A DNA stretch of 64,000 bases from Opitutaceae bacterium (GCA_028280945.1 JANQKV010000043.1:1-64000); one strand, 5' to 3'. Positions 10,101 to 20,939 are shown, counted from the stretch's first letter. Notes: generated from the letters alone by a model not told the origin. A program made the numbers and translations.

Positions 10101-10394
10101 CTCGCTTTCCGATTCACTGATGAGGCGTTGGTAGAGCGGGGAATTGGCCGCGTCGCCCGGGATGATGGCGGCCTCGTATTTGCCGTGCGGCTCAAAGGCT
10201 TTGTCCTGGATATCCAGCCGCAGCTCGGCCTCGCGGGTATTGGCGTCGGGCCCGTGGCAATGGTAGCAGTTGTCCGACAGGATCGGCCGGATGTCGCGAT
10301 TGAAACGGACCGCTGGCTCAGTGGCGGCGAGCGTTCCGGCCACCAGGGAAGTGACCGCCATCAGTCGCAGGAAAAGGGGATGATTCAGGGGCAA
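7170..10394 (-). CDS. PSD1 and cytochrome c domain-containing protein (DUF1549/DUF1553)
   Basis: 1074 residues from a TTG start at 10394; an ATG at 10361 (residue 12) is an alternative, and both leave a hydrophobic signal (LMAVTSLVAGTLAA). A haem-binding C-Y-H-C-H sits at residues 43-47 in a PSCyt1 context (IRPILSDNC, MPPVDSHKSLTAEEIDLVRRWI). DUF1549 follows (DLTGLPPAPELVAAFIADES, FWLDAARYADTHG, CASCHDHKFDP, giving a second C-x-x-C-H). DUF1553 occupies the C-terminus (RVIVNRFWQNLFGTGLV, SREACSVRRERTNTPLQALT). The length is typical. It is the first gene of a two-gene operon with DUF1501. A role in carbohydrate or sulfated-polymer handling is only suggested by context. Confidence 0.9.
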   Translation of the reverse strand: MPLNHPLFLRLMAVTSLVAGTLAATEPAVRFNRDIRPILSDNCYHCHGPDANTREAELRLDIQDKAFEPHGKYEAAIIPGDAANSPLYQRLISESESEIMPPVDSHKSLTAEEIDLVRRWIDAGAEWEDHWAFAAPRADEVPTADWGHGAIDAFIAAEHRAQGLQPNPPADKATLVRRISLDLTGLPPAPELVAAFIADESPAAYERLVDSLLADPAYGEHQARFWLDAARYADTHGLHLDNYREIWPYRDWVVDAFNQNMPFDEFTVAQVAGDLLPEATRSQKIATGFIRCNPTTSEGGAIDEEYRAIYVADRASTVSTVFLGLTMGCASCHDHKFDPLSQKDFYSFAAFFNNLEGPVMDGNRYDTDPVVVIPRPEDEAAWDEITAQVKADDEHFAELKKQRKEAFETWVAQEDLPWIEAPFGQHEVYVRQEETSADEADDEAELTADAKKARDDLAKFLEVMEGTYPHATKFTTAKSFAPAANALNPGWHDSFTISVGFQGAQTPVGEDRLMFSRFDGDRGYRVWLIAGPNTQPLLQRYRVEFIHSLATGNLLSVTTLARAKAGPLPWGNLLCSVLYDGSGTARGIDIIHNNVRLDLDPELTIDRLSGDFATTTDMVIEPRVAERSSPVPRVGRVQIHDRLLLPHMLEHMRNIIPLWESMSKPAEERGEKDIPRLQEYYFNVVDPVTLPQRELAQIHLLQKDQIYGRSAVTLVTAEAEGEATAHILNRGLYDQPGEEVTANLPEVFGALPEEEPANRLGLAQWLVAPDNPLTARVIVNRFWQNLFGTGLVETAEDFGIMGTNPSHPELLDWLALEFQANGWNTKALLKQMVMSATYQQDARIDPAELAIDPDNRFLARAPRFRLDAEVLRDQALAVGGLLNRKMGGEPVRPYQPKGIWHAVAYSRSDTAYYFEDEGEALHRRSLYTFWKRTAPPPSMMLFDAPSREACSVRRERTNTPLQALTLMNDPQFIEAARKLAENTLSAQLSSEPAVLIADMYARALGRTAPAEHQAVLEASFAEFENTFSSAPDDATKLLEVGWSPVEASADPARLAALTLVASQIMNLDSFLNRS

Positions 10395-10489
10395 GATCGG
10401 GTAGGGGGCGAAAGCGGGTAAAATAAAAGGGTATGCGTCCGAAAACGCGACCCCGGGGATGAATGGAATTGTTAAGCGTGAACCACTGC

Positions 10490-12003
10490 TCAGGGAGCCA
10501 TGACCAGCTTGTAGACCACGGCGATTTCGGATCGCACGGCATTGCTCGACTCAATGTGGATGCCTTGGTCGTCCCGGGACCACACCACGGCGTCGTCGGA
10601 GCCGATCAGGGAGATGAATGCCACTTCGACGTCGGCCCCGATGGCATCCGTTCCAAAGACGGTCAGGTCAATGACTTCGCCTTCGGCAGGTTGGCCGAGC
10701 ACAATGGCGTAAACGGTTCTGCCGTCCTTGCTGCGGGTATAGCGCTTGTCTTGGGAGGTATAGACCGCCGTGGTTTTCATGCCGCCGAACCGGCCCTTCT
10801 CCCAGCCGGTGGGGCCTTCGCCGTGCACCAACCAAGGGCGGGTGGCGTAGATCGATTCGCCGTGCACATCGAGCCAGGCCCCCATGCCCAGCAGGACTTC
10901 GCGCTGGTTGTCCGGGATCGTGCCGTCGGCCTTGGGCGACAGGTTGAGCAGCAGCACGCCGTTCTTGGACACGATGTCGATCAGGCTGTGCACCACCATG
11001 GAGGTGGGCTTGATTTTCAGATCCTCGGTGTAACACCAACTGCCCATGCTGATGGTGTCGTCACTTTGCCAGAACTCGGGCGAAATCTCCGTCTTGCCGC
11101 CCTTCTCAATGTTGAAAACGGCCACCCCGTCAGGGAAGTCATCCTGCTTGTAGGTGGTGACGACTTCCTGGCCCTTCCTGGCGCCTTCCTGGTAATAGTA
11201 GCTGAGAAACTCGCGGCGGTATATCTCCGGCACTTTGTCCAACCACGAGTCGAACCAGATGATGTCGGGCGAGTAGTTGTCGATGACCTCCTTGAGTTTC
11301 GCCAGCCAGATCTCCTCGATCCAGGTCACCTCGTCCAGATTGCCGTAGAGGTATTTCAGCTCGGGGTCGTCCGATGAGGTTGGCATCCCCTCAAGCGGTG
11401 GGTAGTGGCTGTGGCGAAAGAAGCGCCAGTCGGGATAGGCATGTTCCCAGTTCTCCGCCAGGTTCGGGCGTTGCAGGTGGCGGGCATGATGGAAGGTCGC
11501 GATGAATTTCATGCCTTCGCCGCGGATGGCCTCCGCCAGTTCCCCGGTGATGTCCCGCCGCGGCCCCTTGTCGAGGACGTTCCAGGGAGAGGTCTTGGTG
11601 GCCCACATGGAGAATCCATCATGATGCTCCGCAACCGGCCCGGCGAATCTGGCGCCGGCTTTGCGGAACAGTTCGGCCCATTCGGCGGCGTTGAAGTGCT
11701 CCGCTTTGAACATGGGCACGAAGTCATGGTAGCCAAACTCCGTGGGATGCCCGTATTTCTCCAGGTGGTGTTGGTAGTGCTTCTGGTTATCAAAGTGCAT
11801 CCACCGCGGATACCATTCGTTGCCGAAGGCGGGCACCGAATAGACCCCCCAGTGAAAATAGATGCCGAACTTGGTATCCTGGAACCACTCGGGTTCGTTT
11901 TCGTATTTTTCCAACCCGGACCAATCGAGCCGGTATGCGGCGGGTGGCCCCTCGGCGGCGGAGAGCACGAGGGAAACGAGAACCAGCGGGAACAGTTTTT
12001 TGA

Positions 12004-12007
<4 letters not shown>
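10490..12007 (-). CDS. Alpha-L-fucosidase, GH29 (fucosidase 1)
   Basis: 505 residues with a signal peptide (MIKKLFPLVLVSLVLSAAEG). GH29 features: FGIYFHWGVYSVPAFGNEWY (~48-67), EHHDGFSMW (~127-135), GPRRDITGEL, and IIWFDSW with the likely nucleophile Asp253, followed by SKNGVLLLNLSPKADGTIP. It releases alpha-L-fucose from fucosylated glycans, presumably in the periplasm or outside. The gene start overlaps the sulfatase stop by 4 bases, which suggests the two enzymes act together on a sulfated fucan-like glycan. It is the last gene of the fucose operon. Confidence 0.93.
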
Positions 12008-14133
<2,126 letters not shown>

Positions 14134-14153
14134 GGTGGAACGGGTGGCCGTGC

Positions 14154-14588
14154 TTAGTTCAGCGGTGTCACGCCTTTCTTGAGGATGATGTTGCCGTATT
14201 TGGCGGTCTCACCGGTCATGACCACGGCATGGGCGCCTTTCGCCCGTTCGTAGAATGCGAAGCGTTCGATCCGCTCGGCGGGCCGCGTGTCGGGCCAGGT
14301 TTTGCGGATGGCATCGAGGTAGCCGGCTTCGACTTTGGGGTCGAGTTCGTCGCCCGGCACCGGGGCCATCATGGCGATCGGGCTGTCGACGTATTCGTCA
14401 AGGGCGAACAGCGGCATGATGCCCTCAAGCAGGGGGACGATTTTCAGGCCGTCAGCGCGCAGCACGTTGTCGTTGACCGACTCAGCCGGGAAGTGGGCGT
14501 CGGCGAGCACGATTTCCTCCCCATGGCCCATCCGGTAGAGGGCGTTGAGGAGTTCCGGGCTGAGAACGGGGGAGATTCCGATGAGCAT
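14154..14588 (-). CDS. fucU: L-fucose mutarotase, RbsD/FucU family
   Basis: 144 residues, the usual length for FucU. The diagnostic N-terminal sequence is MLIGISPVLSPELLNALYRM followed by GHGEEIVLADAHFPAES, with the conserved His22; the C-terminus has YGNIILKKGV. It interconverts alpha and beta anomers of L-fucose in the cytoplasm, feeding the dehydrogenase or isomerase step. It lies 11 bases after the FucP-like permease gene and 20 bases before the sulfatase gene in one operon. Confidence 0.92.
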   Translation of the reverse strand: MLIGISPVLSPELLNALYRMGHGEEIVLADAHFPAESVNDNVLRADGLKIVPLLEGIMPLFALDEYVDSPIAMMAPVPGDELDPKVEAGYLDAIRKTWPDTRPAERIERFAFYERAKGAHAVVMTGETAKYGNIILKKGVTPLN

Positions 14589-14599
14589 GGAAGCGGGGC

Positions 14600-16108
14600 T
14601 TAGTGGTTATGGTCGAACTTGAGTTCGTGGATCCTGAAGGTGCGGTAGGCGAAGAGGCCGATGAGCACGAAGCAGGCGGCGGGCAGCCAGAAGGAGGTGC
14701 GCACGCCATGGTCGGTGATCAGTCCACCCTGCAGCTTGGTGAGCACCGCGCCGCCCACGATGGCCATGATCAGGAAGGCGGAACCCAGCTTGGCCTCCTC
14801 TTCCTTAAGGTCGCGCAGGGCGATGCCGTAGATGGTCGGGAACATCAGGGACATGCAGGCGGAGATCAGCACGAGGCAGGCAAGGCCAATGTAACCCGGC
14901 AGGAATATTGCGCCCACGGTAAAGGCGAGGCCGCCTGTGGCGAAGATGAACAACAGCTTGCCCGGGCTCACGTAGCGCAGCAGGAAGGTGCAGATGAACC
15001 GGCTGGTGAGAAAGATCACCATGGCGGCGATGTTCCACTTCTGGGCGGTGCCGAGATCGAGTCCAACCTGCTCCATCCCGTAGTGGATGATGAAGGTCCA
15101 GCACATGATCTGGGCGCCGACGTAGAACCCCTGGGCCAGCACGCCTTCCCGGAAGTGGGGTTTCCGCAGCAGGCGTCCGGTCACGGCGAAGAAGGGGGCA
15201 TCCCTCTCGTCGCGTTTGAACCGGGGCAGCTTGGTGATGGCGAACAGGAAGAGGAAGAAAAACACCACACCCGCGATCACCATGTAGGGTGTGCGCACGA
15301 AGCCGAGGTCGGCTTGCTGGAGGGCATTGAACTTTTCCGGTTTGGCGGAGCGCAGGCCCTTGAGGGCGTTTGGCACGGCGCCGTCGAGGACGCCCGGGAG
15401 TTCATTGGCAAAGACCGGTACCCCCTCGGCGTAGAGTTTCACCGTGTTGCCGTCGGCGAGGGTGACCTCGTCCCCCTTGAGCGTTGCTCCGGCGGGCAGG
15501 TTGCCGGCGTCGGAGACAAGATACTGCGTTTGGTCCGGATTGTTGGCCCCGAGCTGGGCCCGGAATTCGCCCACCATCAGGGCGGGGGCCAGCACGAAGG
15601 TGGCGACAGCCATGCCGGTCAGCGAGCCGATGGGATTGAAGGCCTGGGCGAGGTTGAGCCGCTGGGTTGCCGTTTCCTGCGGACCCATGGCGAGGATGTA
15701 GGGGTTGCAGGAGGTTTCAAGGAAGGCGAGGCCGTAGGTGATGACGTAGGACGCCAGGCAGAAAATCCAGAAATTGGCGCTGATGCTGGCCGGCAGCGTG
15801 ATCAGGGCCCCGCCGCCGTAGAGGGCGAGTCCCAAGATGATGGCGGCCTTGTAGGAGTAGCGGCGGATGAACAACGCGGCCGGTATCGCCATGCAGAAGT
15901 AACCCGTGTAAAAGGCAAACTGCAGCCAGGAGGCCTGCGAGGTGCTGATGATGAACACCTGTTCGAACACTTTCACCAGCGGGTTGGTGAAATCGTTGGC
16001 GAATCCCCACAGGGAGAAGCAGCAGGTCGTGATGATGAAGGGAATGAGGTATTCCCGGGGAACGACCGGAAACTTCCGGTGGGCGGGGCCGGTGGAGGCG
16101 TTGGGCAT
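14600..16108 (-). CDS. fucP: FucP-like L-fucose:H+ symporter (FHS family MFS)
   Basis: 502 residues from the ATG at 16108; the longer frame to 16189 adds 27 basic residues without family resemblance. FHS-family segments: CCFSLWGFANDFTNPLVKVF, FAFYTGYFCMAIPAAL, LAFLETSCNPYILAMGP and RLNLAQAFNPIGS. The LETxxNP Glu (E131) corresponds, from remembered alignment, to the essential Glu of E. coli FucP, while the position of its essential Asp appears to be Asn42. It is longer than the ~438-residue E. coli protein because of a ~90-residue polar segment at about 180-272. The operon context supports fucose as substrate. Confidence 0.85.
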   Translation of the reverse strand: MPNASTGPAHRKFPVVPREYLIPFIITTCCFSLWGFANDFTNPLVKVFEQVFIISTSQASWLQFAFYTGYFCMAIPAALFIRRYSYKAAIILGLALYGGGALITLPASISANFWIFCLASYVITYGLAFLETSCNPYILAMGPQETATQRLNLAQAFNPIGSLTGMAVATFVLAPALMVGEFRAQLGANNPDQTQYLVSDAGNLPAGATLKGDEVTLADGNTVKLYAEGVPVFANELPGVLDGAVPNALKGLRSAKPEKFNALQQADLGFVRTPYMVIAGVVFFFLFLFAITKLPRFKRDERDAPFFAVTGRLLRKPHFREGVLAQGFYVGAQIMCWTFIIHYGMEQVGLDLGTAQKWNIAAMVIFLTSRFICTFLLRYVSPGKLLFIFATGGLAFTVGAIFLPGYIGLACLVLISACMSLMFPTIYGIALRDLKEEEAKLGSAFLIMAIVGGAVLTKLQGGLITDHGVRTSFWLPAACFVLIGLFAYRTFRIHELKFDHNH

Positions 16109-16140
16109 AACGGTGGCTTGGGGTTGGGGAAAGAGAAGGG

Positions 16141-17223
16141 TCAAGCGCTGACGAGTTCCTCGTCGAAACAGACGGCGACTTTGCCGCACTTGCCGGAGGC
16201 CATCAACGCGTAGGCATCGCCCACCTGTTCGAGGGCGAAGCGATGGGTGACGAGGTCGGCCGGGCGGACCCCCCAGCGCACGAGTCGCTCAAGGAGCTCC
16301 TCCATGCGCCAGGTGGCCGTGACCCATGACCCAAAAATGGTTTTCTGATCGTGGATCATGTCGGGCGAGGGATTGAGGTTCATCGTGCCTCCCTCGCCGA
16401 TGAGCACGATCCGGCCCCATTTGCGGGTGGCCTGCACCGCCGTCCTGCGGGCGGCATGGTGGGCCGAGCAATCCACGGCGCGCTCCACGCCATGGCCGCC
16501 GGTCAATGCCCTCACCTGGTCCACGTTGTCCGGCCCGGCCTTGAGCACGTGGTCGCAGAGACCCAGATCGCGGGCAATCTGCAGGCGCTCGTCGATGGCA
16601 TCGGTGCCGATGATTTGCCTGGCTCCAAGGGCGCGGGACAATACGGCCGCCGCCAGGCCGACCGGCCCCAGCCCGGTGATCAGCACGGCGTCATTGCCGC
16701 TGATCCCGATTTTCTCAAGCCCCTCGTAGACGGTGCCGAAACCGCAGGCGACCTGGGCACCGTCAACGTAGCTCAGCTCATCGGGCAGGGTGAGCAGGTC
16801 CTTTTCCTCGGCGATCATGTAGGGGGCCATGCCGCCGTCGCGCTGCCAGCCGTAGGCGCGGCGGTATTTTTTGTTGGTGCACGAGATCATGTAGCCGCGG
16901 CGGCAGTCGTTGCACACGCCGCATCCAGAAATATGATACACGACGACCCGGTCGCCGGGCTGGTAACGACGGCAGCCGGGCCCAACCTTTTCGATTTGAC
17001 CGCAGGGCTCGTGCCCGGCGATCACGCCCTGGTATCTCTCGGGCCCCTGGCCCAGGTGCTCGTGGTAGATGCAGCGGATGTCGGAGCCGCAGATGGTGGA
17101 CGCCTTGGTCCGAATGAGCACCTCGCCGTGCCCGGGTTCGGGAACGGTGAATTCCTTGAGTTTGGTGGTGCTGTCACCGGGCAGGATGGCACCGGTCATG
17201 CGGGTGCAAACAGGAGTGCTCAT
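16141..17223 (-). CDS. Zinc-dependent medium-chain alcohol dehydrogenase (probable fucose or polyol dehydrogenase)
   Basis: 360 residues from the ATG at 17223 (MSTPVCTRMTG); an upstream ATG at 17262 would overlap the previous gene. Catalytic-zinc features are CGSDIRC and GHEPCG; the structural zinc loop is C-G-V-C-N-D-C then seven residues and C (CGVCNDCRRGYMISC). The Rossmann motif reads GLGPVGLAAAVLSRALGA. It belongs to the MDR superfamily and oxidises or reduces a sugar or alcohol with NAD(P). Position between an aldo/keto reductase and a fucose permease points to oxidation of L-fucose or a downstream product such as lactaldehyde/propanediol; which one cannot be decided here. Confidence 0.85.
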   Translation of the reverse strand: MSTPVCTRMTGAILPGDSTTKLKEFTVPEPGHGEVLIRTKASTICGSDIRCIYHEHLGQGPERYQGVIAGHEPCGQIEKVGPGCRRYQPGDRVVVYHISGCGVCNDCRRGYMISCTNKKYRRAYGWQRDGGMAPYMIAEEKDLLTLPDELSYVDGAQVACGFGTVYEGLEKIGISGNDAVLITGLGPVGLAAAVLSRALGARQIIGTDAIDERLQIARDLGLCDHVLKAGPDNVDQVRALTGGHGVERAVDCSAHHAARRTAVQATRKWGRIVLIGEGGTMNLNPSPDMIHDQKTIFGSWVTATWRMEELLERLVRWGVRPADLVTHRFALEQVGDAYALMASGKCGKVAVCFDEELVSA

Positions 17224-17251
17224 GAAGTGAAACGGTAATAAATAGTGGGGA

Positions 17252-18292
17252 TTATTGGGCAATGGTGCCGTCGAGGTCCCACAGGTCCTCCCAGGACTGG
17301 TCGTCGCGCCACAGGAACACCTGGCCCTTGATGAGTCGGCAATTGCGGTCGATGCGGGACAGCGCCGCCATTTCGTCTTCGCTCAATGGTGCGGTGGTGA
17401 GGGCTTTCAGGTTGGCCAGCATGTTGCGGGGATTGGTCGAGAAGGGGATGGGGATTTGGCCACGTTGCTCGGCCCATTTGACACACAGGGTCGCGGGATG
17501 GAGCCCGTGCCGGGCGGCGATCTCCCGCAGCACCGGATCCTCGGTGTCGACGGTATCCTCTGCCGTTTTATCGCGGGCGGGGCGAGCCGGTGAACCGATG
17601 GGGCAAAAGCCCACGGGTTGGATGCCCTGGGCCACCACATACTCGAACAACGCGGGCTGCTGAAAGTGGGGGTGCAGTTCCATCTCGTTGACGACGGGTT
17701 TGATCTTCGCGTCCGGCAGCAGCAATTCGAGCTTGGCCTGGGTCATGTTGGAGGTGCCGATGTTGCGCACGAGTCCCTCCGCCTTGAGTTGCTCCATTGC
17801 GCGCCAGGTCCGCAAAAAATAATCGTGAAGGTAGGGCTGGGCATCGGCGGAACGAGAATCGACGTCGCAGCCCTTGGCGTGAAAATTGGGGAAGGGCCAG
17901 TGGACCAGGTAAAGGTCGAGTTGCTCCAACTGCAGGTCCGCAAGTGTCTGGCGACATGATGCGGCCACGTCCTCCGGGGCATGCTTGTCGTTCCAGAGCT
18001 TGGAGGTTATCCATAGATCCTCCCGGCGCACGAGCCCGCTGGCGAAGACCTCCCGCAGGGCAATTCCAATCTCCCGTTCGTTGCCGTAGACGGAGGCGCA
18101 GTCCACGTGGCGGTAGCCCACGGCGATGGCCTGTTTGACCGCCGTGGCGACCGCCTTGTTGGAGATGTGGTCGGAACCAAAGGTGCCGAGGCCGATGGCG
18201 GGTATGGTGTCACCACTGGAGAGTGTCCGCTGAGGAACACGGGCAGGGTCAATGGCTTCTGAGGCCGGAAAATTGATGATATTTGATGTCAT
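17252..18292 (-). CDS. Aldo/keto reductase
   Basis: 346 residues from the ATG at 18292 (MTSNIINFPASEA); a longer frame to 18337 is less likely. The classic AKR tetrad is visible: Asp64 and Tyr69 (DCASVYGNE), Lys98 (LWITSKLWND) and His131 (LDLYLVHWPF). The GLGTFGSD start and IPIPFSTNPRNMLANL region bind NADPH. First gene of the fucose operon, divergent from the AraC regulator. It may interconvert fucose and fuconolactone or reduce lactaldehyde; substrate not determined by sequence. Confidence 0.88.
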   Translation of the reverse strand: MTSNIINFPASEAIDPARVPQRTLSSGDTIPAIGLGTFGSDHISNKAVATAVKQAIAVGYRHVDCASVYGNEREIGIALREVFASGLVRREDLWITSKLWNDKHAPEDVAASCRQTLADLQLEQLDLYLVHWPFPNFHAKGCDVDSRSADAQPYLHDYFLRTWRAMEQLKAEGLVRNIGTSNMTQAKLELLLPDAKIKPVVNEMELHPHFQQPALFEYVVAQGIQPVGFCPIGSPARPARDKTAEDTVDTEDPVLREIAARHGLHPATLCVKWAEQRGQIPIPFSTNPRNMLANLKALTTAPLSEDEMAALSRIDRNCRLIKGQVFLWRDDQSWEDLWDLDGTIAQ

Positions 18293-18483
18293 CTTACTGG
18301 GAGGCAAAAAGGTTGGGCCGGCAAAAGGGCGGAGCAACGGAGGGGCAGATCAGGGGAACCACACGTGGGGTTTTACGGGGGATATGGAGAAAATAGGCTA
18401 TTTCGCGAAAAATGAGAATGGCTAGACATGACCAGTTATTGGATATTTTTGACATTTGAGGGTGGATTTTAAGCATTCGGATC
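18293..18483. promoter_or_regulatory. Divergent control region of the fucose operon and araC-type gene
   Basis: A 191-base AT-richer gap between divergent starts. It holds two adjoining palindromes, AAATAG-G-CTATTT (18391-18403) and TTTCGCGAAA (18401-18410), plausible regulator-binding sites. A TTGACA at 18449-18454 with a weak TAAGCA 15 bases later (18470-18475) could serve the plus-strand AraC-type gene, giving almost no 5' leader before the ATG at 18484. Inference from sequence only. Confidence 0.4.
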
Positions 18484-19362
18484 ATGGCTCAGGCGCTGCC
18501 CAGTTTCATTTCCCGCCAAGTCCAGGACGCTTCCTATTTTTTCCTGAATCTGAGTCCGGCGCCGTCGGCGGGATTTGTGGTCACCTGCGGGGGACAGGAA
18601 AAGTGCGCGCCGGATTACCGCTTGGTGCGGGAGGAATTTGGTTATCTGGGAATCGAATACGTGGTGGCCGGCCGGGCCCACGCTCGTCTGGCCGGGCGGG
18701 AGTTCGAGCTCCGCCCCGGCAGTTTGTTCGGCTACACTCCCAATACCCGCTTGGTCATTGAGAATCGCGGCGTTCAGCCGCTGACCAAGTGCTTTGTGGA
18801 TTTGCATGGCCCCAGGGCCGAGCAGTTGTTTGCGGCGAGTCCGCTGGGAGAGTTGCGGGCGCTGGACTTCGCCGGGGTGCGGTGGATCGAGGAGACCTTT
18901 CGGCAGATGATCAAGTTTGGGGAACGGGGCGGCCGGAAGGCGGAGCGCTCGTGTGTCCTGCTGGCGGAGCTGCTGTTGTTGCAATTGGAGGAGTCGGAAC
19001 AGGAGCAAGGGGGCTGGGAGACACCGGCCTATTTGAGTTACCGAAAATGCCGGGAGTTGATTGAATCAGATTACCCCCGGCTCGGTTCGATTGCCGAGCT
19101 CGCCGCCGAGGTGGCCCTCGACCAGGCCTACGTTTCGCGGCTGTTTCGGCGCTATGACGACGAGCCGCCCTATCGCTTGCTGGTGCGCTTGAAAATGAAT
19201 CATGCGGCCCGGCTGTTGTGGCGCGGCCAGGTACCGGTGAAAGCGGCGGCGGCGGAGGTGGGGTTCGAGGATGCGGCGCACTTTTCACGGGTATTCAAGC
19301 AGACCTTCGGGGTCGCGCCCGCTCACTTCACCGGTTCATTGCAACGCGGTCCCGGGGTTTAA
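18484..19362 (+). CDS. AraC-family transcriptional regulator
   Basis: 292 residues. The N-terminal ~150 residues form an AraC_binding-like cupin (GREFELRPGSLFGYTPNTR). The C-terminal ~100 residues hold two helix-turn-helix motifs: SIAELAAEVALDQAYVSRLF and VKAAAAEVGFEDAAHFSRVF, ending FKQTFGVAPAHF. It is transcribed away from the aldo/keto reductase-fucP-fucU-sulfatase-fucosidase operon and sits next to a second fucosidase gene, so it is the likely fucose-responsive activator of both. The effector is inferred, not shown. Confidence 0.92.
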   Translation: MAQALPSFISRQVQDASYFFLNLSPAPSAGFVVTCGGQEKCAPDYRLVREEFGYLGIEYVVAGRAHARLAGREFELRPGSLFGYTPNTRLVIENRGVQPLTKCFVDLHGPRAEQLFAASPLGELRALDFAGVRWIEETFRQMIKFGERGGRKAERSCVLLAELLLLQLEESEQEQGGWETPAYLSYRKCRELIESDYPRLGSIAELAAEVALDQAYVSRLFRRYDDEPPYRLLVRLKMNHAARLLWRGQVPVKAAAAEVGFEDAAHFSRVFKQTFGVAPAHFTGSLQRGPGV

Positions 19363-19418
19363 TTGATCAAGTTTGAGGCGGGGTTGAGTGGGGTGGATCG
19401 GCGGCGTGATCGTGGGGC

Positions 19419-20939
19419 ATGAAGATCGCGCTGTATTTGCGGAGGATGGCGTTTTGCCTCGGCAGCTTGGGAATGCTTCCCAGTGGGTTTGCCGGTGATG
19501 CACCGCCTACTTGGAATGAGCTGCGGCGGAACCATCCCCCGGCCTGGTTGGATGCCGCCAAGTTTGGTATTTACTGCCATTGGGGTTTGCAATCGGTCCG
19601 GCGGGTCGAGGGCAACGGGGAGCTGACTTACCGCGAATTGATTCCGCTGTTCACGGCCGAGAATTTCGATCCCGAGGCGTGGGCCGATTTGTTTGTGGCG
19701 GCAGGGGCCGAGTTTGCCGGGCCGGTGGCGTGGCACGGCAGCGGTTACGTGCATTGGGACTCGGCGCTTACGGAATGGAATTCCTCGGCGCTGTCCCCGC
19801 ATCGCGACATCGTCGGTGAACTGGCGGTGGCGATCAAGGCGCGGGGCCTGAAGCTGCTCACCTCGTTTCACACCGGTTACCATTACGGATTTCCGCACTG
19901 GGAGGGAGACCCGGAATACAATGATCCCCGCTACGAGGGGCTCTACGGGGTGGTCCACGATCAGGACGCAACCGACGTGGTGTGGTGGAAAAATCACATC
20001 GAAAAACAGATCCGGCTGCCTGAGGCCCAGATGGCTCGCACCGTCGCCCTGATGCAGGAGGCGGTGACAAAGTATCAGCCCGACATCGCCTGGGTGGATA
20101 CCAGCTTCGGGGGCACCACTCGCCCAAAAAACAGGGGGAGGTATGTCGGTGGCAAACTCATGCCCGATGTCGACATCTACCTGCCGGGCCTCAGCGGTTT
20201 TTGGCAACGGGCCTTCATTGCTTCATTTTTCGAATCCGGGCGGGCACGGGGCGAGGAAGTTGAATTCGTCTACAAGACCAGGGATGTTCCCCCGGGCGTG
20301 GGCATGCGCAATGTGGAGAACGGGTTGATGGGCGAACTGACCTACGATCCGTGGATGACCGATATCGACATGATCGTGCACGAAGGCGGTGACCATGCAT
20401 GGTTCTACACCGCAGGTTATCGGATCAAGGACGCCAACTACCTGATCGACCTGCTCTGCGATGTGGTCAGCAAAAACGGCCGCCTGCTCCTGAACGTGCC
20501 GCCCATGGCAGACGGGAGTTTTTCGGTGGAGATCCAACGTGAGCTGACAGTGATGGGGGATTGGCTGCGGCAAAACGAAGAGGCGATTCGCGGCGCAATG
20601 CCGTGGTTTGCCTATGGGGAGGGACCGTCCGAAGTGAAGACGGGGCATTACTCCGACTCACCCGGCGACAACCGGTTTGGCGCGGGCGACGTGCGCTACA
20701 CGGTAAATGGCGATGCGGTTTACGCGATCCTGTTGGGGTGGCCGGGCGGCGCGGAGACCATGCGATTGCGCATGCTCGGTTCGCGCGGCCGAGTGCTTGA
20801 GGATGAGATTCGCGACGTGCGGTGGTTGGCCAACGGCGAGACGATCGAATGGTCTCACCAACCTGATTATCTTGAGATCCAAATCCCTGCGACCCAGGTC
20901 GGTCGGTTCGCCCACGTGATCAAAATCACCCTTCGCTAG
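19419..20939 (+). CDS. GH29-family protein with altered active-site region (fucosidase 2)
   Basis: 506 residues with a signal sequence ending near PSGFAGDAPP. GH29 fold markers: AKFGIYCHWGLQSV (~47-60), HRDIVGELAVAIKARGLK, and IAWVDTSFGG with a nucleophile-position Asp227, followed by SKNGRLLLNVPPMADGSF. The usual EHHDGF motif is replaced by AWHGSGY (~104-110), so the substrate-binding His pair of typical fucosidases is incomplete. It may act on a different deoxysugar or linkage, or be weakly active. It lies 56 bases after the AraC-type gene on the same strand. Confidence 0.85.
   Translation: MKIALYLRRMAFCLGSLGMLPSGFAGDAPPTWNELRRNHPPAWLDAAKFGIYCHWGLQSVRRVEGNGELTYRELIPLFTAENFDPEAWADLFVAAGAEFAGPVAWHGSGYVHWDSALTEWNSSALSPHRDIVGELAVAIKARGLKLLTSFHTGYHYGFPHWEGDPEYNDPRYEGLYGVVHDQDATDVVWWKNHIEKQIRLPEAQMARTVALMQEAVTKYQPDIAWVDTSFGGTTRPKNRGRYVGGKLMPDVDIYLPGLSGFWQRAFIASFFESGRARGEEVEFVYKTRDVPPGVGMRNVENGLMGELTYDPWMTDIDMIVHEGGDHAWFYTAGYRIKDANYLIDLLCDVVSKNGRLLLNVPPMADGSFSVEIQRELTVMGDWLRQNEEAIRGAMPWFAYGEGPSEVKTGHYSDSPGDNRFGAGDVRYTVNGDAVYAILLGWPGGAETMRLRMLGSRGRVLEDEIRDVRWLANGETIEWSHQPDYLEIQIPATQVGRFAHVIKITLR

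Noticed and set aside
14603..16213. 536-codon plus-strand frame opposite the fucP-like gene
   Set aside because: Antisense of a membrane protein gene, producing a hydrophilic Gly/Glu/His-rich sequence without domains.
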